A stretch of 64,000 nt of DNA from Stenotrophomonas maltophilia (GCF_025642255.1 NZ_CP106759.1:3065501-3129500), one strand, 5' to 3'. Shown: positions 54,684 through 63,621, numbered from the stretch's first letter. The notes: a model not told the origin generated them from the sequence alone. Made by a program: numbers and translations.

Positions 54684-55045
54684 CAGGCCACCAGTTCGTT
54701 GATCCGCGCGATCAGTTCATCCTCGCGCGGCGGCTTGACGATGTAGTCGGCCGCACCCTGGCGCAGCCCCCACGCCTTGTCGGTCTCCATCGCCTTGGTA
54801 CTGACGATGATGACCGGGATGTGCCGGGTCGCGGCGTCGCGGGCCATCGCCCGGGTGGCCTGGAAACCGCTCATGCCCGGCAGGACCACGTCCATCAGCA
54901 CCAGCTGCGGCACCTGGTCGCGGACAAGCTGCAGGCCATCCTCGGCGTTGTCCGCTTCCAGCACCTCGTGGCCGGCACGGCGCAGCCACTGGGTGAACAC
55001 CGCGCGGTCGGTCGGTGAATCCTCGATCAGGACGATACGAGCCAT
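54683..55045 (-). CDS. pilH: Twitching-motility response regulator PilH
   Basis: 120 aa single receiver domain with no output part. Acidic pocket in LIEDSPTD, phospho-acceptor D52 in LVLMDVVLPGMSGFQ, and switch Thr/Lys in VIIVSTKAMETDK. The sequence TDRAVFTQWLRRAGHEVLEADNAEDGL is PilH-like. In Pseudomonas PilH influences retraction and cAMP signalling. 18 bp gap from pilG, 1-3 bp coupling to pilI. Confidence 0.92.
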   Translation of the reverse strand: MARIVLIEDSPTDRAVFTQWLRRAGHEVLEADNAEDGLQLVRDQVPQLVLMDVVLPGMSGFQATRAMARDAATRHIPVIIVSTKAMETDKAWGLRQGAADYIVKPPREDELIARINELVA

Positions 55046-55063
55046 TGTGCCTTTCCCCCCTGG

Positions 55064-55465
55064 TCAGGCGTTGACGTATGTGCGGATGGCACCCAGCAGT
55101 TCTTCGCGCGTAAAAGGCTTGGTCAGGTACTGCTCCGACCCGACGATGCGCCCCCGCGCCTTGTCGAACAGGCCGTCCTTGGACGACAGCATGATCACCG
55201 GGGTCGCCTTGAACAGCTGGTTTCCCTTGATCAGCGCGCAGGTCTGATAGCCATCCAGACGCGGCATCATGATGTCGACGAAGATGATCTGCGGCTGCTG
55301 GTCGGCAATCTTCGCCAGCGCTTCAAAGCCGTCGGTGGCGGTGACCACCTCGCAGCCTTCGCGCTTGAGCAGCGTTTCCGCAGTCCTGCGGATGGTCTTC
55401 GAATCATCGATGACCATCACCCGGAGTCCTGCGAGTTCCCCGCCCGCAGTCGTGTTTTCAGTCAT
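55064..55465 (-). CDS. pilG: Twitching-motility response regulator PilG
   Basis: 133 aa single receiver domain with a short N-terminal extension. DD at 20-21 (VMVIDDSKTIRRTAETLLKREGCEV), phospho-acceptor D64 in IIFVDIMMPRLDGYQT, and switch Lys in MLSSKDGLFDK. First gene of the pil-chp operon. In Pseudomonas PilG promotes pilus extension with PilB. Promoter elements lie about 55 bp upstream. Confidence 0.93.
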   Translation of the reverse strand: MTENTTAGGELAGLRVMVIDDSKTIRRTAETLLKREGCEVVTATDGFEALAKIADQQPQIIFVDIMMPRLDGYQTCALIKGNQLFKATPVIMLSSKDGLFDKARGRIVGSEQYLTKPFTREELLGAIRTYVNA

Positions 55466-55520
55466 TGCCTATCCCCAAGCGCACGGCCCGGTCTCAGGCG
55501 GGGGCCGCTACGAAAGCGTA

Positions 55521-55550
55521 TCTATATCGCACTTTCCGCGCCCGCTTCAA
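55521..55550 (-). promoter_or_regulatory. Predicted promoter of the pil-chp operon
   Basis: On the minus strand TTGAAG (complement of 55545-55550), 18 bp, TATAGA (complement of 55521-55526). The leader to the pilG start codon would be about 50 bases. It lies in the 241-bp region shared with divergent gshB. Confidence 0.5.
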
Positions 55551-55706
55551 GGCCGGCCCATCACGCGGGCCGTGCTACCGGGCTGAACGTGACGGGGTTC
55601 GCATACGGTGCGCGGCCCGGCGGACGGACGCAGCGTTGCATCGCGGCAGGGAGGCGCACGGCGGGCGTTGCCGCTACCATCAACGCCTTGCCTGACAGGT
55701 GCGCCC

Positions 55707-56654
55707 ATGCCGTTGAACGTCATCGTGGTGATGGACCCCATCGCCCACATCAAGATCGCCAAGGACACCACCTTCGCCATGCTGCTGGAAGCCCAGCGCC
55801 GCGGCCATGCCCTGCACTACGTGCGGCCGGGCGGACTGGCCCTGGAAGGTGGCGTGGCGGTGGCCCAGACCGCCCCGCTGCGGGTCCGCGACGACCCCGC
55901 CGGCTGGTACGAGCTGGGCGGGTTCAGCCGGACCGAGTTCGGTCCCGGCCAGATCGTGCTGATGCGCAAGGATCCGCCGGTCGATGCCGAATACGTTTAC
56001 GACACCCAGGTGCTGGACGTGGCCGCTGCGGCCGGCGCCTGCGTGGTCAACAATCCGCAGGGCCTGCGCGACTACAACGAAAAACTGGCCGCGCTGCTGT
56101 TCCCGCAGTGCTGTCCGCCGACCCTGGTCAGCCGCGACGCCAAGGCATTGAAGGCCTTCGCGCTGGAACATGGCCAGGCCGTGCTGAAGCCCCTGGATGG
56201 CATGGGAGGGCGCTCGATCTTCCGCAGCGGCCAGGGCGACCCGAACCTGAACGTGATTCTGGAAACGTTGACCGACGGCGGACGCAGGCTGGCGCTGGCA
56301 CAGAAGTTCATCCCGGACATCAGTGCCGGCGACAAGCGCATCCTGCTGATTGACGGCGAGCCGGTCGACTACTGCCTGGCGCGCATTCCGCAGGGCGACG
56401 AGTTCCGCGGCAACCTGGCCGCTGGCGGGCGCGGCGAAGGCCGTCCGCTGAGCGAGCGCGATCGCTGGATCGCCGCGCAGGTGGGACCGGAAATGAAGCG
56501 CCGCGGCATGCGCTTCGTTGGCCTGGATGTGATCGGCGACTACCTGACCGAAGTCAACGTCACCAGCCCCACCTGCGTGCGCGAACTGGACGCGCAGTAC
56601 GGCCTGAACATCGCCGGCACGCTGTTCGACGCGCTCGAGGCCGGCCTGCACTGA
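55707..56654 (+). CDS. gshB: Glutathione synthetase
   Basis: 315 aa ATP-grasp enzyme adding glycine to gamma-glutamylcysteine. N-terminal MDPIAHIKIAKDTTFAMLLEAQRRGH, VVNNPQGLRDYNEKL, the ATP-grasp loop VLKPLDGMGGRSIFR and LIDGEPVDYCLARIPQGDEFRGNLAAGGRGEGRPLSERD, and the C-terminal GLDVIGDYLTEVNVTSPTCVRELD. Full length. Its stop overlaps the TonB-like gene by 1 bp. Divergent from pilG, the same neighbourhood as in Pseudomonas aeruginosa. Confidence 0.97.
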   Translation: MPLNVIVVMDPIAHIKIAKDTTFAMLLEAQRRGHALHYVRPGGLALEGGVAVAQTAPLRVRDDPAGWYELGGFSRTEFGPGQIVLMRKDPPVDAEYVYDTQVLDVAAAAGACVVNNPQGLRDYNEKLAALLFPQCCPPTLVSRDAKALKAFALEHGQAVLKPLDGMGGRSIFRSGQGDPNLNVILETLTDGGRRLALAQKFIPDISAGDKRILLIDGEPVDYCLARIPQGDEFRGNLAAGGRGEGRPLSERDRWIAAQVGPEMKRRGMRFVGLDVIGDYLTEVNVTSPTCVRELDAQYGLNIAGTLFDALEAGLH

Positions 56655-57538
56655 TGCCCGCCGCACCCGCCGTCCTGCCACCGCCGCCGCGCGAAGCGCA
56701 GCGGCTGGGTGCCACCCTCACCCTGTCGGTGCTGGTCCACGTCCTGCTGATCCTGGGGGTGGGTTTCGCCGTGAAGGGCGAGGCCCCACTGGTGCCCACG
56801 CTGGAAGTGATCTTCAGCCAGACCCGCACCGCGCTGACGCCGAAGCAGGCGGACTTCCTGGCCGCCGCCAGCCAGGAAGGCGGCGGTGACCACGACCGCG
56901 CGCAGCGTCCGCGCGACAACCAGGCCGGGATCGTGCCGCAGGCCCAGGCCGGGGTCAGCCCGGTGCCACAGCAGCAGCAATCCGCAGCGCCCGTGCCACC
57001 GCCGCAGGCCCGCGTGGTCAGCAGCCGCAATGGCCAGGACACGGTGGCACGTGCGCAGGCCCAGCCAACGCCACTGGAACCGGTGCCGGACGCACCGATG
57101 ACCGCACGCGAGCAGCGCGATGCGGAGATGGCGCGGCTGGCAGCCGAGGTCCACCTGCGCTCGGCGCAGTACGCCAAGCGACCGAACCGCAAATTCGTCT
57201 CGGCCAGCACGCGCGAATATGCCTATGCCAATTACCTGCGCGCCTGGGTCGACCGCGCCGAGCAGGTGGGCAACCTGAACTATCCGGACGAGGCACGGCA
57301 ACGCCGTCTCGGCGGCCAGGTGGTCATCAGCGTTGGCGTGCGTCGCGATGGCAGTGTGGAAAGCAGCCGCATCCTGCGTTCAAGCGGAACACCGCTGCTG
57401 GATGAGGCCGCGCTGCGGGTGGTGACGCTGGCACAGCCGTTCCCGCCGCTGCCGCGTACCGAGGACGGAATCGACATCCTGCAGGTCACCCGCACGTGGG
57501 TGTTCCTGCCCGGCGGCGAACTGCGCGACGACCGGTAG
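56654..57538 (+). CDS. TonB family protein (energy transducer, TonB3-like by context)
   Basis: 294 aa. N-terminal transmembrane helix (about residues 20-40, TLSVLVHVLLILGVGFAV) with the SxxxH motif common to TonB. A Pro/Gln-rich periplasmic spacer follows (about 60-145), then the C-terminal TonB domain (about 200-290: YPDEARQRRLGGQVVISVGVRRDGSVESSRILRSSGTPLLDEAALRVV). Such a protein next to gshB and pilG corresponds to TonB3 of Pseudomonas, which is needed for twitching rather than iron uptake; the functional transfer is inference. Coupled to gshB by a TGATG overlap. Confidence 0.85.
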   Translation: MPAAPAVLPPPPREAQRLGATLTLSVLVHVLLILGVGFAVKGEAPLVPTLEVIFSQTRTALTPKQADFLAAASQEGGGDHDRAQRPRDNQAGIVPQAQAGVSPVPQQQQSAAPVPPPQARVVSSRNGQDTVARAQAQPTPLEPVPDAPMTAREQRDAEMARLAAEVHLRSAQYAKRPNRKFVSASTREYAYANYLRAWVDRAEQVGNLNYPDEARQRRLGGQVVISVGVRRDGSVESSRILRSSGTPLLDEAALRVVTLAQPFPPLPRTEDGIDILQVTRTWVFLPGGELRDDR

Positions 57539-57547
57539 GGGGTGTTG

Positions 57548-57566
57548 CCCGGGCCTGCGGCCCGGG
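57548..57566. terminator. Palindrome after the TonB-like gene
   Basis: CCCGGGCC-TGC-GGCCCGGG hairpin 10 bp after the stop, between convergent genes; no T tract. The rest of the gap to 57675 shows nothing clear. Confidence 0.4.
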
Positions 57567-57675
57567 ACCCGCTGAAGGCAACAGCAACGTCAACAGCAAA
57601 AGCGGCGGTCAGTGTAGTGACGCCTGGCGGGGCGGTGCCGGGCGGCGGGGACGCCGCAGGTACGTCTGTGCAGGC

Positions 57676-58389
57676 TCAGCCGTTGGCCTTCGCCTTGGCC
57701 TCGCGCGCGGCCTGCTGCTCGACCAGGGTCAAGGCCACGTTGTCGCGCAGGTAGGCCGGTTCCACCCTCTCCGGCGCGATGCCCTCGCCACGTGCCAAGG
57801 CCGGCACCGCCAACGCCAGCACGTCCGATGCCCGCGGCAGCGCCGCGGCGTCAAACCCCCGCAGGCCCGCCCCCAGCTGCGTGACCAGCGCGCCCTCGGC
57901 CGCACCGAATCCCGTGCCGACACCGAACACCGACAGATCGTCCGGCAACGCTACTGCGGCCGGTGCGCACACCCGCTCTGCATCGCACGGCATCGGCAGG
58001 CCGTCCACGCGCTTGAAACGCGCGACGTAGAGTTCGCCCATCCGTGCATCGATCGCCGACAGGATCTGCCTTTCTTCTGCCGGCGCACGCAGCGCCAGCA
58101 CCTGCAGGGTCGATACCGGCAGCAGCGGACGGTCCAACGCCAGTGCGATGCCCTGGGCAAGGGCGATCGCCAGGCGCACCCCGGTGAAGGCACCCGGACC
58201 ACGACTGAGTGCGATGCCATCGAGCTGGCGGCGGCTGATACCGGCCTCGGCCAGCAGCGCGTCGGCCCACGGCAGGCTCAGCTCGGCATGCCGGCGCGGG
58301 GCGATCTCGAAGCGTTCCAGGACCTGCCCGTCTACGTGCAGGGCAACGGAACAGGCTTCGGTGGCGGTTTCAAAGGCGAGCAGTTTCAT
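57676..58389 (-). CDS. tsaB: tRNA threonylcarbamoyladenosine biosynthesis protein TsaB
   Basis: 237 aa ASKHA-fold protein, partner of TsaD in making t6A37 on tRNAs. KLLAFETATEACSVAL at the N-terminus, RHAELSLPWADALLAEAG, and GPGAFTGVRLAIALAQGIAL (the YeaZ SRGPGSFTGLR-type motif). Lacks the TsaD metal motif, as expected for TsaB. 9 bp downstream of the helicase gene on the same strand, so likely co-transcribed. Confidence 0.94.
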   Translation of the reverse strand: MKLLAFETATEACSVALHVDGQVLERFEIAPRRHAELSLPWADALLAEAGISRRQLDGIALSRGPGAFTGVRLAIALAQGIALALDRPLLPVSTLQVLALRAPAEERQILSAIDARMGELYVARFKRVDGLPMPCDAERVCAPAAVALPDDLSVFGVGTGFGAAEGALVTQLGAGLRGFDAAALPRASDVLALAVPALARGEGIAPERVEPAYLRDNVALTLVEQQAAREAKAKANG

Positions 58390-58398
58390 CGGGTCGGA

Positions 58399-60441
58399 TC
58401 AGAACAGGGGGAACGTGCCACCCGGGGCGGGGTGCGTGGCCGCCACAGGGGCGTCCGGCGCCCCAGCATCGGTGGCGGGGTGCCATTGTGGCGCAAAGAA
58501 GGACTGCACATCGGCCAGACTGCGGGTACGGCGGAAAGGTGGCAGCGAGTCGAGGAAGACCCGGCCATAGCCACGGTTGAGCAACCGCGGGTCGCACAGC
58601 ACCAGCACGCCGCGATCACTCTCACTGCGGATCAGCCGGCCGACGCCCTGCTTCAGCGCGATCACGGCCTGCGGCAGCTGCTCGTCGCGGAACGGATTGC
58701 CCCCCTGGCTGCGGATCGCCTTCAGCCGCGCCTCGTAGACCGGATCGTCCGGCGCGGCAAAGGGCAGCTTGTCGATCACCACGACGCTCAATGCTTCGCC
58801 GACCACGTCCACCCCTTCGCGGAAACTGGCCGAGCCCAGCAGCACGCCGTTGCCGGAATCGCGGAACTGCTGCAGCAAGGTGGCGCGTGGCGCCTCGCCC
58901 TGCACGAACAGCGGCCACGGCCCATCGCGCAGCGCCTCAGCCGCTTCGCGCAGGGCCCGGTGCGAGGCGAACAGCAGGAATGCACGGCCCTGCGAGGCCT
59001 GCAGCACCGGCCGCAGGACCTGGATGAGCGAGGTGCCGAACCCCCGCGCGGCGGGATCGGGCAGGCCTTCGGGCAGGTAGCACAGTGCCTGCTCGGGCCA
59101 GTTGAATGGACTGGACTGGACCAGTGTCTGCGGATCATCCAGGCCGAGCCGGCGGGCGATGTGATCGAAGCCACCACCGACGGTCAGCGTCGCCGACGTG
59201 AAGATCCATGCGGCACGACTGCGCTCGCGATGCTCACGCAGCGGACCGGACACATCCATCGGCGTGCGCTGGCAGCGGAATCCGCGCGGGGTAAGTTCGT
59301 ACCAGAGCACATCGGCGCTCGCCGCCTGCGCAGGGTCGGCATCGAAATCAAGCGCCGGTTCGTCATCGCCCAGCCATCGCCCCAGACGCGATACCGCCTC
59401 GCGCGCACGTGCGTGGCAGGCATCGAGGCCTGCGGCGGCTTCGCGCAGCGGCTGCAGCGCCTGCTCCAGATTCACCAGACCGGTCATCACCGCATCAAAG
59501 CCATCGCGCACCTGCGGCATCGCCAGTGCGCGCCACTGCGTGCCACGGGATGGCAGGCCATCCATTGCCGAGCGCAGCGCACGCAGTGCCTCCTGCAGAT
59601 GATCGACCGGCGCCTGCAGCGCTGACTGTGCGCCACCGACACAGCGCGCCTCGGCCAGACAGTCCCGGCCCAGCTCCTGCCAGGGTCGCATGCCGAAGCC
59701 CTCACCGAAGAACTGCGCTGCCAGTTCAGGCAACTGGTGCGCCTCATCGATGACGAAGGCCTGTGCGCCCGGCAGCAGCTCTCCGAAGCCCTCCTGCTTC
59801 AGCGCAAGATCGGCCAGCAGAAGATGATGGTTGACCACCACCACGTCCGCAGCCTGAGCGCGTTGCCGCGCGCGCACCACGAAGCAGTCATCCCAGAACG
59901 GACACTCGGTGCCCAGGCAGTTGTCGACGGTGGAGGTAACCATCGGCAGCAAGGGTGAGTCATCGGCCAGGCCTTCCAGTTCCGCGATGTCGCCATGTTC
60001 GGAACGACCGGACCAGGCCAGGATGCGCTGGAACTGCGCCGCCTGCTCCGGGCTGGAGAAGCGTGGCTCGCCACGCGCCTGCTGCAGGCGGTAACGGCAC
60101 AGGTAATTGCTACGCCCCTTCAGCAGCGCGCTGCGCAGGCCGACCCCCAGTGCCTGGCGCACGCGTGGCAGGTCGCGATGGTAGAGCTGGTCCTGCAGCG
60201 CGCGGGTACCGGTGGAAATGATCGTGCGCAGGCCGGACAGCAGCACCGGCACCAGGTAGGCGAACGTCTTGCCGGTACCGGTGCCGGCCTCGGCCAGCAG
60301 CAGGTCGCGCTGCTGCAGCGCATCGGCGATGGCCTCGGTCAGGCGCAGCTGTGCCGGACGCGGGACGAAGGCATCCAGGTGCGAGGCAAGCGCGCCGCCT
60401 GCGCTGAGTGCTTCGCGGCTGGCGTAAACAAGGTCGGACAT
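58399..60441 (-). CDS. ATP-dependent DNA helicase, DinG/YoaA (XPD-like) family
   Basis: 680 aa superfamily 2 helicase with an iron-sulfur domain. Walker A AEAGTGTGKTFAY, four candidate Fe-S cysteines in SNYLCRYRL and DNCLGTECPFWDDC, DEAH box in FVIDEAHQLPEL, and C-terminal motifs FTSATLTVGGG, LLGSASFREGVDVVGEALSVVVIDKLPF and QGVGRLIRSESDRGVL. YoaA-type in length (no exonuclease domain). Probably acts in replication-fork repair. ATG at 60441; the longer frame upstream crosses repeat elements. Upstream of tsaB in one transcript. Confidence 0.9.
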   Translation of the reverse strand: MSDLVYASREALSAGGALASHLDAFVPRPAQLRLTEAIADALQQRDLLLAEAGTGTGKTFAYLVPVLLSGLRTIISTGTRALQDQLYHRDLPRVRQALGVGLRSALLKGRSNYLCRYRLQQARGEPRFSSPEQAAQFQRILAWSGRSEHGDIAELEGLADDSPLLPMVTSTVDNCLGTECPFWDDCFVVRARQRAQAADVVVVNHHLLLADLALKQEGFGELLPGAQAFVIDEAHQLPELAAQFFGEGFGMRPWQELGRDCLAEARCVGGAQSALQAPVDHLQEALRALRSAMDGLPSRGTQWRALAMPQVRDGFDAVMTGLVNLEQALQPLREAAAGLDACHARAREAVSRLGRWLGDDEPALDFDADPAQAASADVLWYELTPRGFRCQRTPMDVSGPLREHRERSRAAWIFTSATLTVGGGFDHIARRLGLDDPQTLVQSSPFNWPEQALCYLPEGLPDPAARGFGTSLIQVLRPVLQASQGRAFLLFASHRALREAAEALRDGPWPLFVQGEAPRATLLQQFRDSGNGVLLGSASFREGVDVVGEALSVVVIDKLPFAAPDDPVYEARLKAIRSQGGNPFRDEQLPQAVIALKQGVGRLIRSESDRGVLVLCDPRLLNRGYGRVFLDSLPPFRRTRSLADVQSFFAPQWHPATDAGAPDAPVAATHPAPGGTFPLF

Positions 60442-60485
60442 CAGACGGAAAGGATACCGGGCCGGGCGCTGCCCGGCACCCGTTT

Positions 60486-60506
60486 GTAGCGTCGAGCTTG
60501 CTCGAC
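60486..60506 (+). repeat. SMAG-type GTAG palindrome
   Basis: GTAG at the left end followed by a 7-bp stem GTCGAGC/GCTCGAC with a 2-base loop, the hallmark arrangement of Stenotrophomonas SMAG elements. Single copy here. Confidence 0.7.
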
Positions 60507-60516
60507 TGAACTGGAA

Positions 60517-60557
60517 GGGGTCAGAGCCGTTTCCTTTCGGAAAACGGCTCTGACCCC
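60517..60557. repeat. 16-bp inverted repeat with GGGGTCAGAGCC ends
   Basis: GGGGTCAGAGCCGTTT (60517-60532) and AAACGGCTCTGACCCC (60542-60557) are perfect reverse complements, with CC...GG continuing the stem into a small loop. The form suggests an interspersed intergenic element, possibly a stable RNA hairpin. Confidence 0.75.
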
Positions 60558-60643
60558 ATCGCGAGCGCGCGACCGGCTTCTGATCTTTCTGTTCTCGCCC
60601 GCGGCCCGCGCGGCGTGTGACGCGCCCGATGGAGGGGAATACC

Positions 60644-61183
60644 TCAGTACCGCTTGATGCCCGGTACCGTGCACCCTTCCAGCTGTGCATGCGCCGACAC
60701 CGCGTTCTCCTTCTCCCCGCGCGCCAGCCGTGACTGCTCGATCGTCGCCCAGTGGCGCCGGCACAGCGGCCCGGTCTTCGACCCCAGATCGATGGCCTTG
60801 CGCGCGAACGTCTCCGCCTCCGACCACTTGCCCTGCAGCAGGGCGATTTCGGCCCGCTCCTGCAGCACTGCGGGGTCTGCGGCGACGATCTGCAGCGCCT
60901 GATCCAGGCTGGCGGCGGCGGCCGGCAGATCGTTGGCCTGGCGCTGCGTCAGCGCGGTCTGGCGCAGATCCTCAACCTGTGGATCGCGCAGCGGCTGCAC
61001 CGACAGTTCCTTGTCATCCGGTCCCGCCGCCGCTTCGACCGCAGCCAGGCGCTGCACCGGCGTGGTGGTAGCGGCGACCGGCTTGACCACCGGCGGCGCG
61101 CTGCTGACACAGGCGGCCAGCACCACAGTGAGGCCGGCCAGGGTGAGCGGATGCAGGAAAGTTCGAAGCGTCATCGGATTCAT
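60644..61183 (-). CDS. Outer-membrane lipoprotein with TPR-like repeats
   Basis: 179 aa. Lipobox LAAC in TVVLAACVSS (lipidated Cys near residue 25), then a Pro/Val-rich linker and a helical region with TPR-like pairs (QANDLPAAAASLDQALQIVAADPAVLQERAEIALLQGKWSEAETFARKAIDLGSKTGPLCRRHWATI). Start overlaps the mrcB stop by 4 bp, so it is made together with PBP1b and may act as a partner or regulator of it, in the way LpoB does for E. coli; this is inference, and it is not a recognisable LpoB sequence. Confidence 0.8.
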   Translation of the reverse strand: MNPMTLRTFLHPLTLAGLTVVLAACVSSAPPVVKPVAATTTPVQRLAAVEAAAGPDDKELSVQPLRDPQVEDLRQTALTQRQANDLPAAAASLDQALQIVAADPAVLQERAEIALLQGKWSEAETFARKAIDLGSKTGPLCRRHWATIEQSRLARGEKENAVSAHAQLEGCTVPGIKRY

Positions 61184-63621
61184 CGACTCGGAGGAGGAGT
61201 GGTCGCCGCCGGCGCGGCTGCGGGTTCTTCCGCCGGTTCCGGCTTGCGATCCAGGCCGAACCAGCTGCGCCAGCCACCGCCTTCGCTGCCGGCGCCGTCC
61301 TGGGCTTCGGGCGAAACCGCCGGCGCGCAGGGCGCATATGCCGGCGCATAGCCGACCACGAACGGGAAGCGCCGCGCGCCCGGACAGCCCTCATCGGTAC
61401 TGTTGGTGCCGCTGGCGGCGATCGGCTGCCAGTCCAGCCCCTTGTTGCTGACCCGCAGCGGCGCGCTCGGCAGGCGCTGGAAGATGCCCGACCACACGCG
61501 CATCGCACCGGTGGCGCCATACAGCCCGGCCTGCTCGTTCTGGTCGTTGCCCATCCAGATCACCGCCAGGTGGTCGCCGGTGTAGCCGGCATACCAGCTG
61601 TCGCGGCCATCATTGGTGGTACCGGTCTTGCCGGCCGGCTGCAGGCGGCCCAGGCCGTCTGCGTTGAGGCGCTGCGCGGTGCCGCTGGCAACCACCTGCT
61701 GCAGGCCGATGCTGATCAGGTTGGCCGCGATCGAATCGCCTTCCTGTGCCGGCGCAGGCGACTTGTCATAGCGCTTGAGCAGCTTGCCCTGCGGATCAAG
61801 CACGCCACGCACCGCGTGCAACGGCTGGATCTCGCCGCCCGAGGCCAGGAACTGGTACAGCTGCGCCATCGCATACGGGCTCTGGTCGGTCGAGCCGAGA
61901 ATCACGGCCGGATTCGGTTCGGCCTTGATGCCGGCCAGCACGTGGATCAGCTGGGTCACACGCTCTGGACCGACCTGCATGCCGACCCGCACCGTGGCCT
62001 GGTTGTAGGAATTGGCCAGCGCATCGATCAGCCGCACGGTGCCATGGCTGCGGTTGTCCGCATTGCCCGGGCTCCAGTTGCGGCCACGGCTCAACTGGAC
62101 GGTCACCGGCGAATCGTCAACCCAGCTCGCCAGCGAGTAGCGGTCCGGCTGGGCCAGCGCCAGCAGGTACACGAACGGCTTGAGCAGCGAGCCGACCGGG
62201 CGCTGCGCCTCGATGGCGCGGTTGAAGCCGACCTCGGAGACCTCGCGGCTGCCGATCACTGCCAGCACGTCGCCGTTATGCACGTCGGTCAGCACCATGC
62301 CGGCCTGCAGCTCGGGACGGCGCTTGCTCTCCAGCGACTTGATGGTACGGGTCACAGCGCCTTCGGCGTAGGCCTGCGCGGACGGCGACATGCCGGTCAT
62401 GACGCTCAGGCCCGCGCCCTGCAGTGCGGACTCGGGATAATCGTGGCCGAGCTGGCGACGGACCAGATCGACATAGGCCGGGAAGCGGTTGGCGGCGACC
62501 AGGCCCGGTGTCTTCGGCACCCCCAGCGGAGCCTTCAGCGCCCGCTGGTATTCGGCATCGTCGATCAGCGCCGCTTCGCGCAGCTTGCCCAGCACGAAGT
62601 TGCGACGATCCAGCGCCCGTTCCGGGTTGCGCCGCGGGTCGTAGTAGGACGGGCCCTTGACCAGGCCGATCAACAGCGCGATGTGCTCGGTTTCCAGCGA
62701 CGACAGGTCGCGGCCGAACCAGAATTCGGCGCCGGAGGACATGCCATGGATCGCCTGGCTGCCGCGCTGGCCCAGGTACACCTGGTTCAGATACGCCTCG
62801 AAAATGGTGCGCTTGTCGTAACGCGCTTCCATGATCAACGCATACAGCACTTCATTGAACTTGCGGGTGAGGGTCTGCTCCTTGCCGATGCCGAGCAGGC
62901 CGCTGCGGGCCAGCTGCTGGGTCAGCGTGGACGCACCCTGCCGGCTCTGCCCGCCGGAACGGACGGTCACCCAGACCGCACGGGCGATGCCCGACAGGTC
63001 GATGCCGTGATGGCGGTTGAAGTCCTTGTCCTCCACCGCCTGCAGGCCGGTCACCAGCAGGTCCGGCGCCTCGTCCATGCGGATCAGGCGACGCTCTTCC
63101 TGCTTCTGGCCGTACAGCGTGGCGATGCGTGCCGGATCCAGGCGGGCGGCCTTGAGCGCCTTGCGGCTGTCGGCATCGCGCAGCGACGCGACGGTGCCGC
63201 CAGCGAGCGACAGCTCGACGCGACGTGCGGCCACCCGGCCATCGACGTCGGCGTAGCCACGGCTGGCAATGACGAAGCGGCCACCCTTCACCGCGTAGGT
63301 GGCCGGCTCCCTGCCTTCGCCGTCATCGCGGTAGGCGGACGCGGCCAGTTCGGTCTTCAGGGTCGCCGCATCCATCGCCTTGCCGGGCGTCAGCACCAGC
63401 GGGCGGGCGTAGACACGGGTCGGGATCTGCCAGCGCAGCTCTCCGAAACGCTGGGTCACCTGCTGGTTGAGGTACAGGGTGTACGGGATCAGGAAACCCA
63501 GTCCCAGTGCGACCGCTGCCATGCTCCAGGTGATCAGCCTGCGTCGCCAGGGCGAGCTGCCGCCCTCCTGGTCGTCGTCGTCGAAATCGTCGTGGTCGTC
63601 GGAATCGTAGCGTCGGGGCAC
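61180..63621 (-). CDS. mrcB: Penicillin-binding protein 1B (bifunctional peptidoglycan synthase)
   Basis: 813 aa class A PBP. Acidic cytoplasmic tail (1-25), transmembrane helix (about 28-50), UvrB-like UB2H region (about 60-165), GT51 transglycosylase with catalytic E197 in EDKDFNRHHG and GASTLTQQLARS, and the transpeptidase with S478-L-L-K481 (SxxK), SYNQ (SxN) and KTGTTND (KTG). All catalytic residues are present. A Pro/Ala-rich tail follows. Coupled to the TPR lipoprotein by a 4-bp overlap. Confidence 0.96.
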   Translation of the reverse strand: MPRRYDSDDHDDFDDDDQEGGSSPWRRRLITWSMAAVALGLGFLIPYTLYLNQQVTQRFGELRWQIPTRVYARPLVLTPGKAMDAATLKTELAASAYRDDGEGREPATYAVKGGRFVIASRGYADVDGRVAARRVELSLAGGTVASLRDADSRKALKAARLDPARIATLYGQKQEERRLIRMDEAPDLLVTGLQAVEDKDFNRHHGIDLSGIARAVWVTVRSGGQSRQGASTLTQQLARSGLLGIGKEQTLTRKFNEVLYALIMEARYDKRTIFEAYLNQVYLGQRGSQAIHGMSSGAEFWFGRDLSSLETEHIALLIGLVKGPSYYDPRRNPERALDRRNFVLGKLREAALIDDAEYQRALKAPLGVPKTPGLVAANRFPAYVDLVRRQLGHDYPESALQGAGLSVMTGMSPSAQAYAEGAVTRTIKSLESKRRPELQAGMVLTDVHNGDVLAVIGSREVSEVGFNRAIEAQRPVGSLLKPFVYLLALAQPDRYSLASWVDDSPVTVQLSRGRNWSPGNADNRSHGTVRLIDALANSYNQATVRVGMQVGPERVTQLIHVLAGIKAEPNPAVILGSTDQSPYAMAQLYQFLASGGEIQPLHAVRGVLDPQGKLLKRYDKSPAPAQEGDSIAANLISIGLQQVVASGTAQRLNADGLGRLQPAGKTGTTNDGRDSWYAGYTGDHLAVIWMGNDQNEQAGLYGATGAMRVWSGIFQRLPSAPLRVSNKGLDWQPIAASGTNSTDEGCPGARRFPFVVGYAPAYAPCAPAVSPEAQDGAGSEGGGWRSWFGLDRKPEPAEEPAAAPAATTPPPSR

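Larger units (their letters stand above)
60442..60643. other. Repeat-bearing gap between the helicase and TPR lipoprotein genes
   Basis: Holds a SMAG-like element GTAGC-GTCGAGC-TT-GCTCGAC (60486-60506) and a longer inverted repeat (60517-60557). No gene is seen. A CGGGCGCTGCCCG palindrome lies near 60463-60475. Confidence 0.6.

Noticed and set aside
57496-59625. 709-codon plus-strand frame across tsaB and the helicase
   Set aside because: Antisense to two recognised genes, with no motif.
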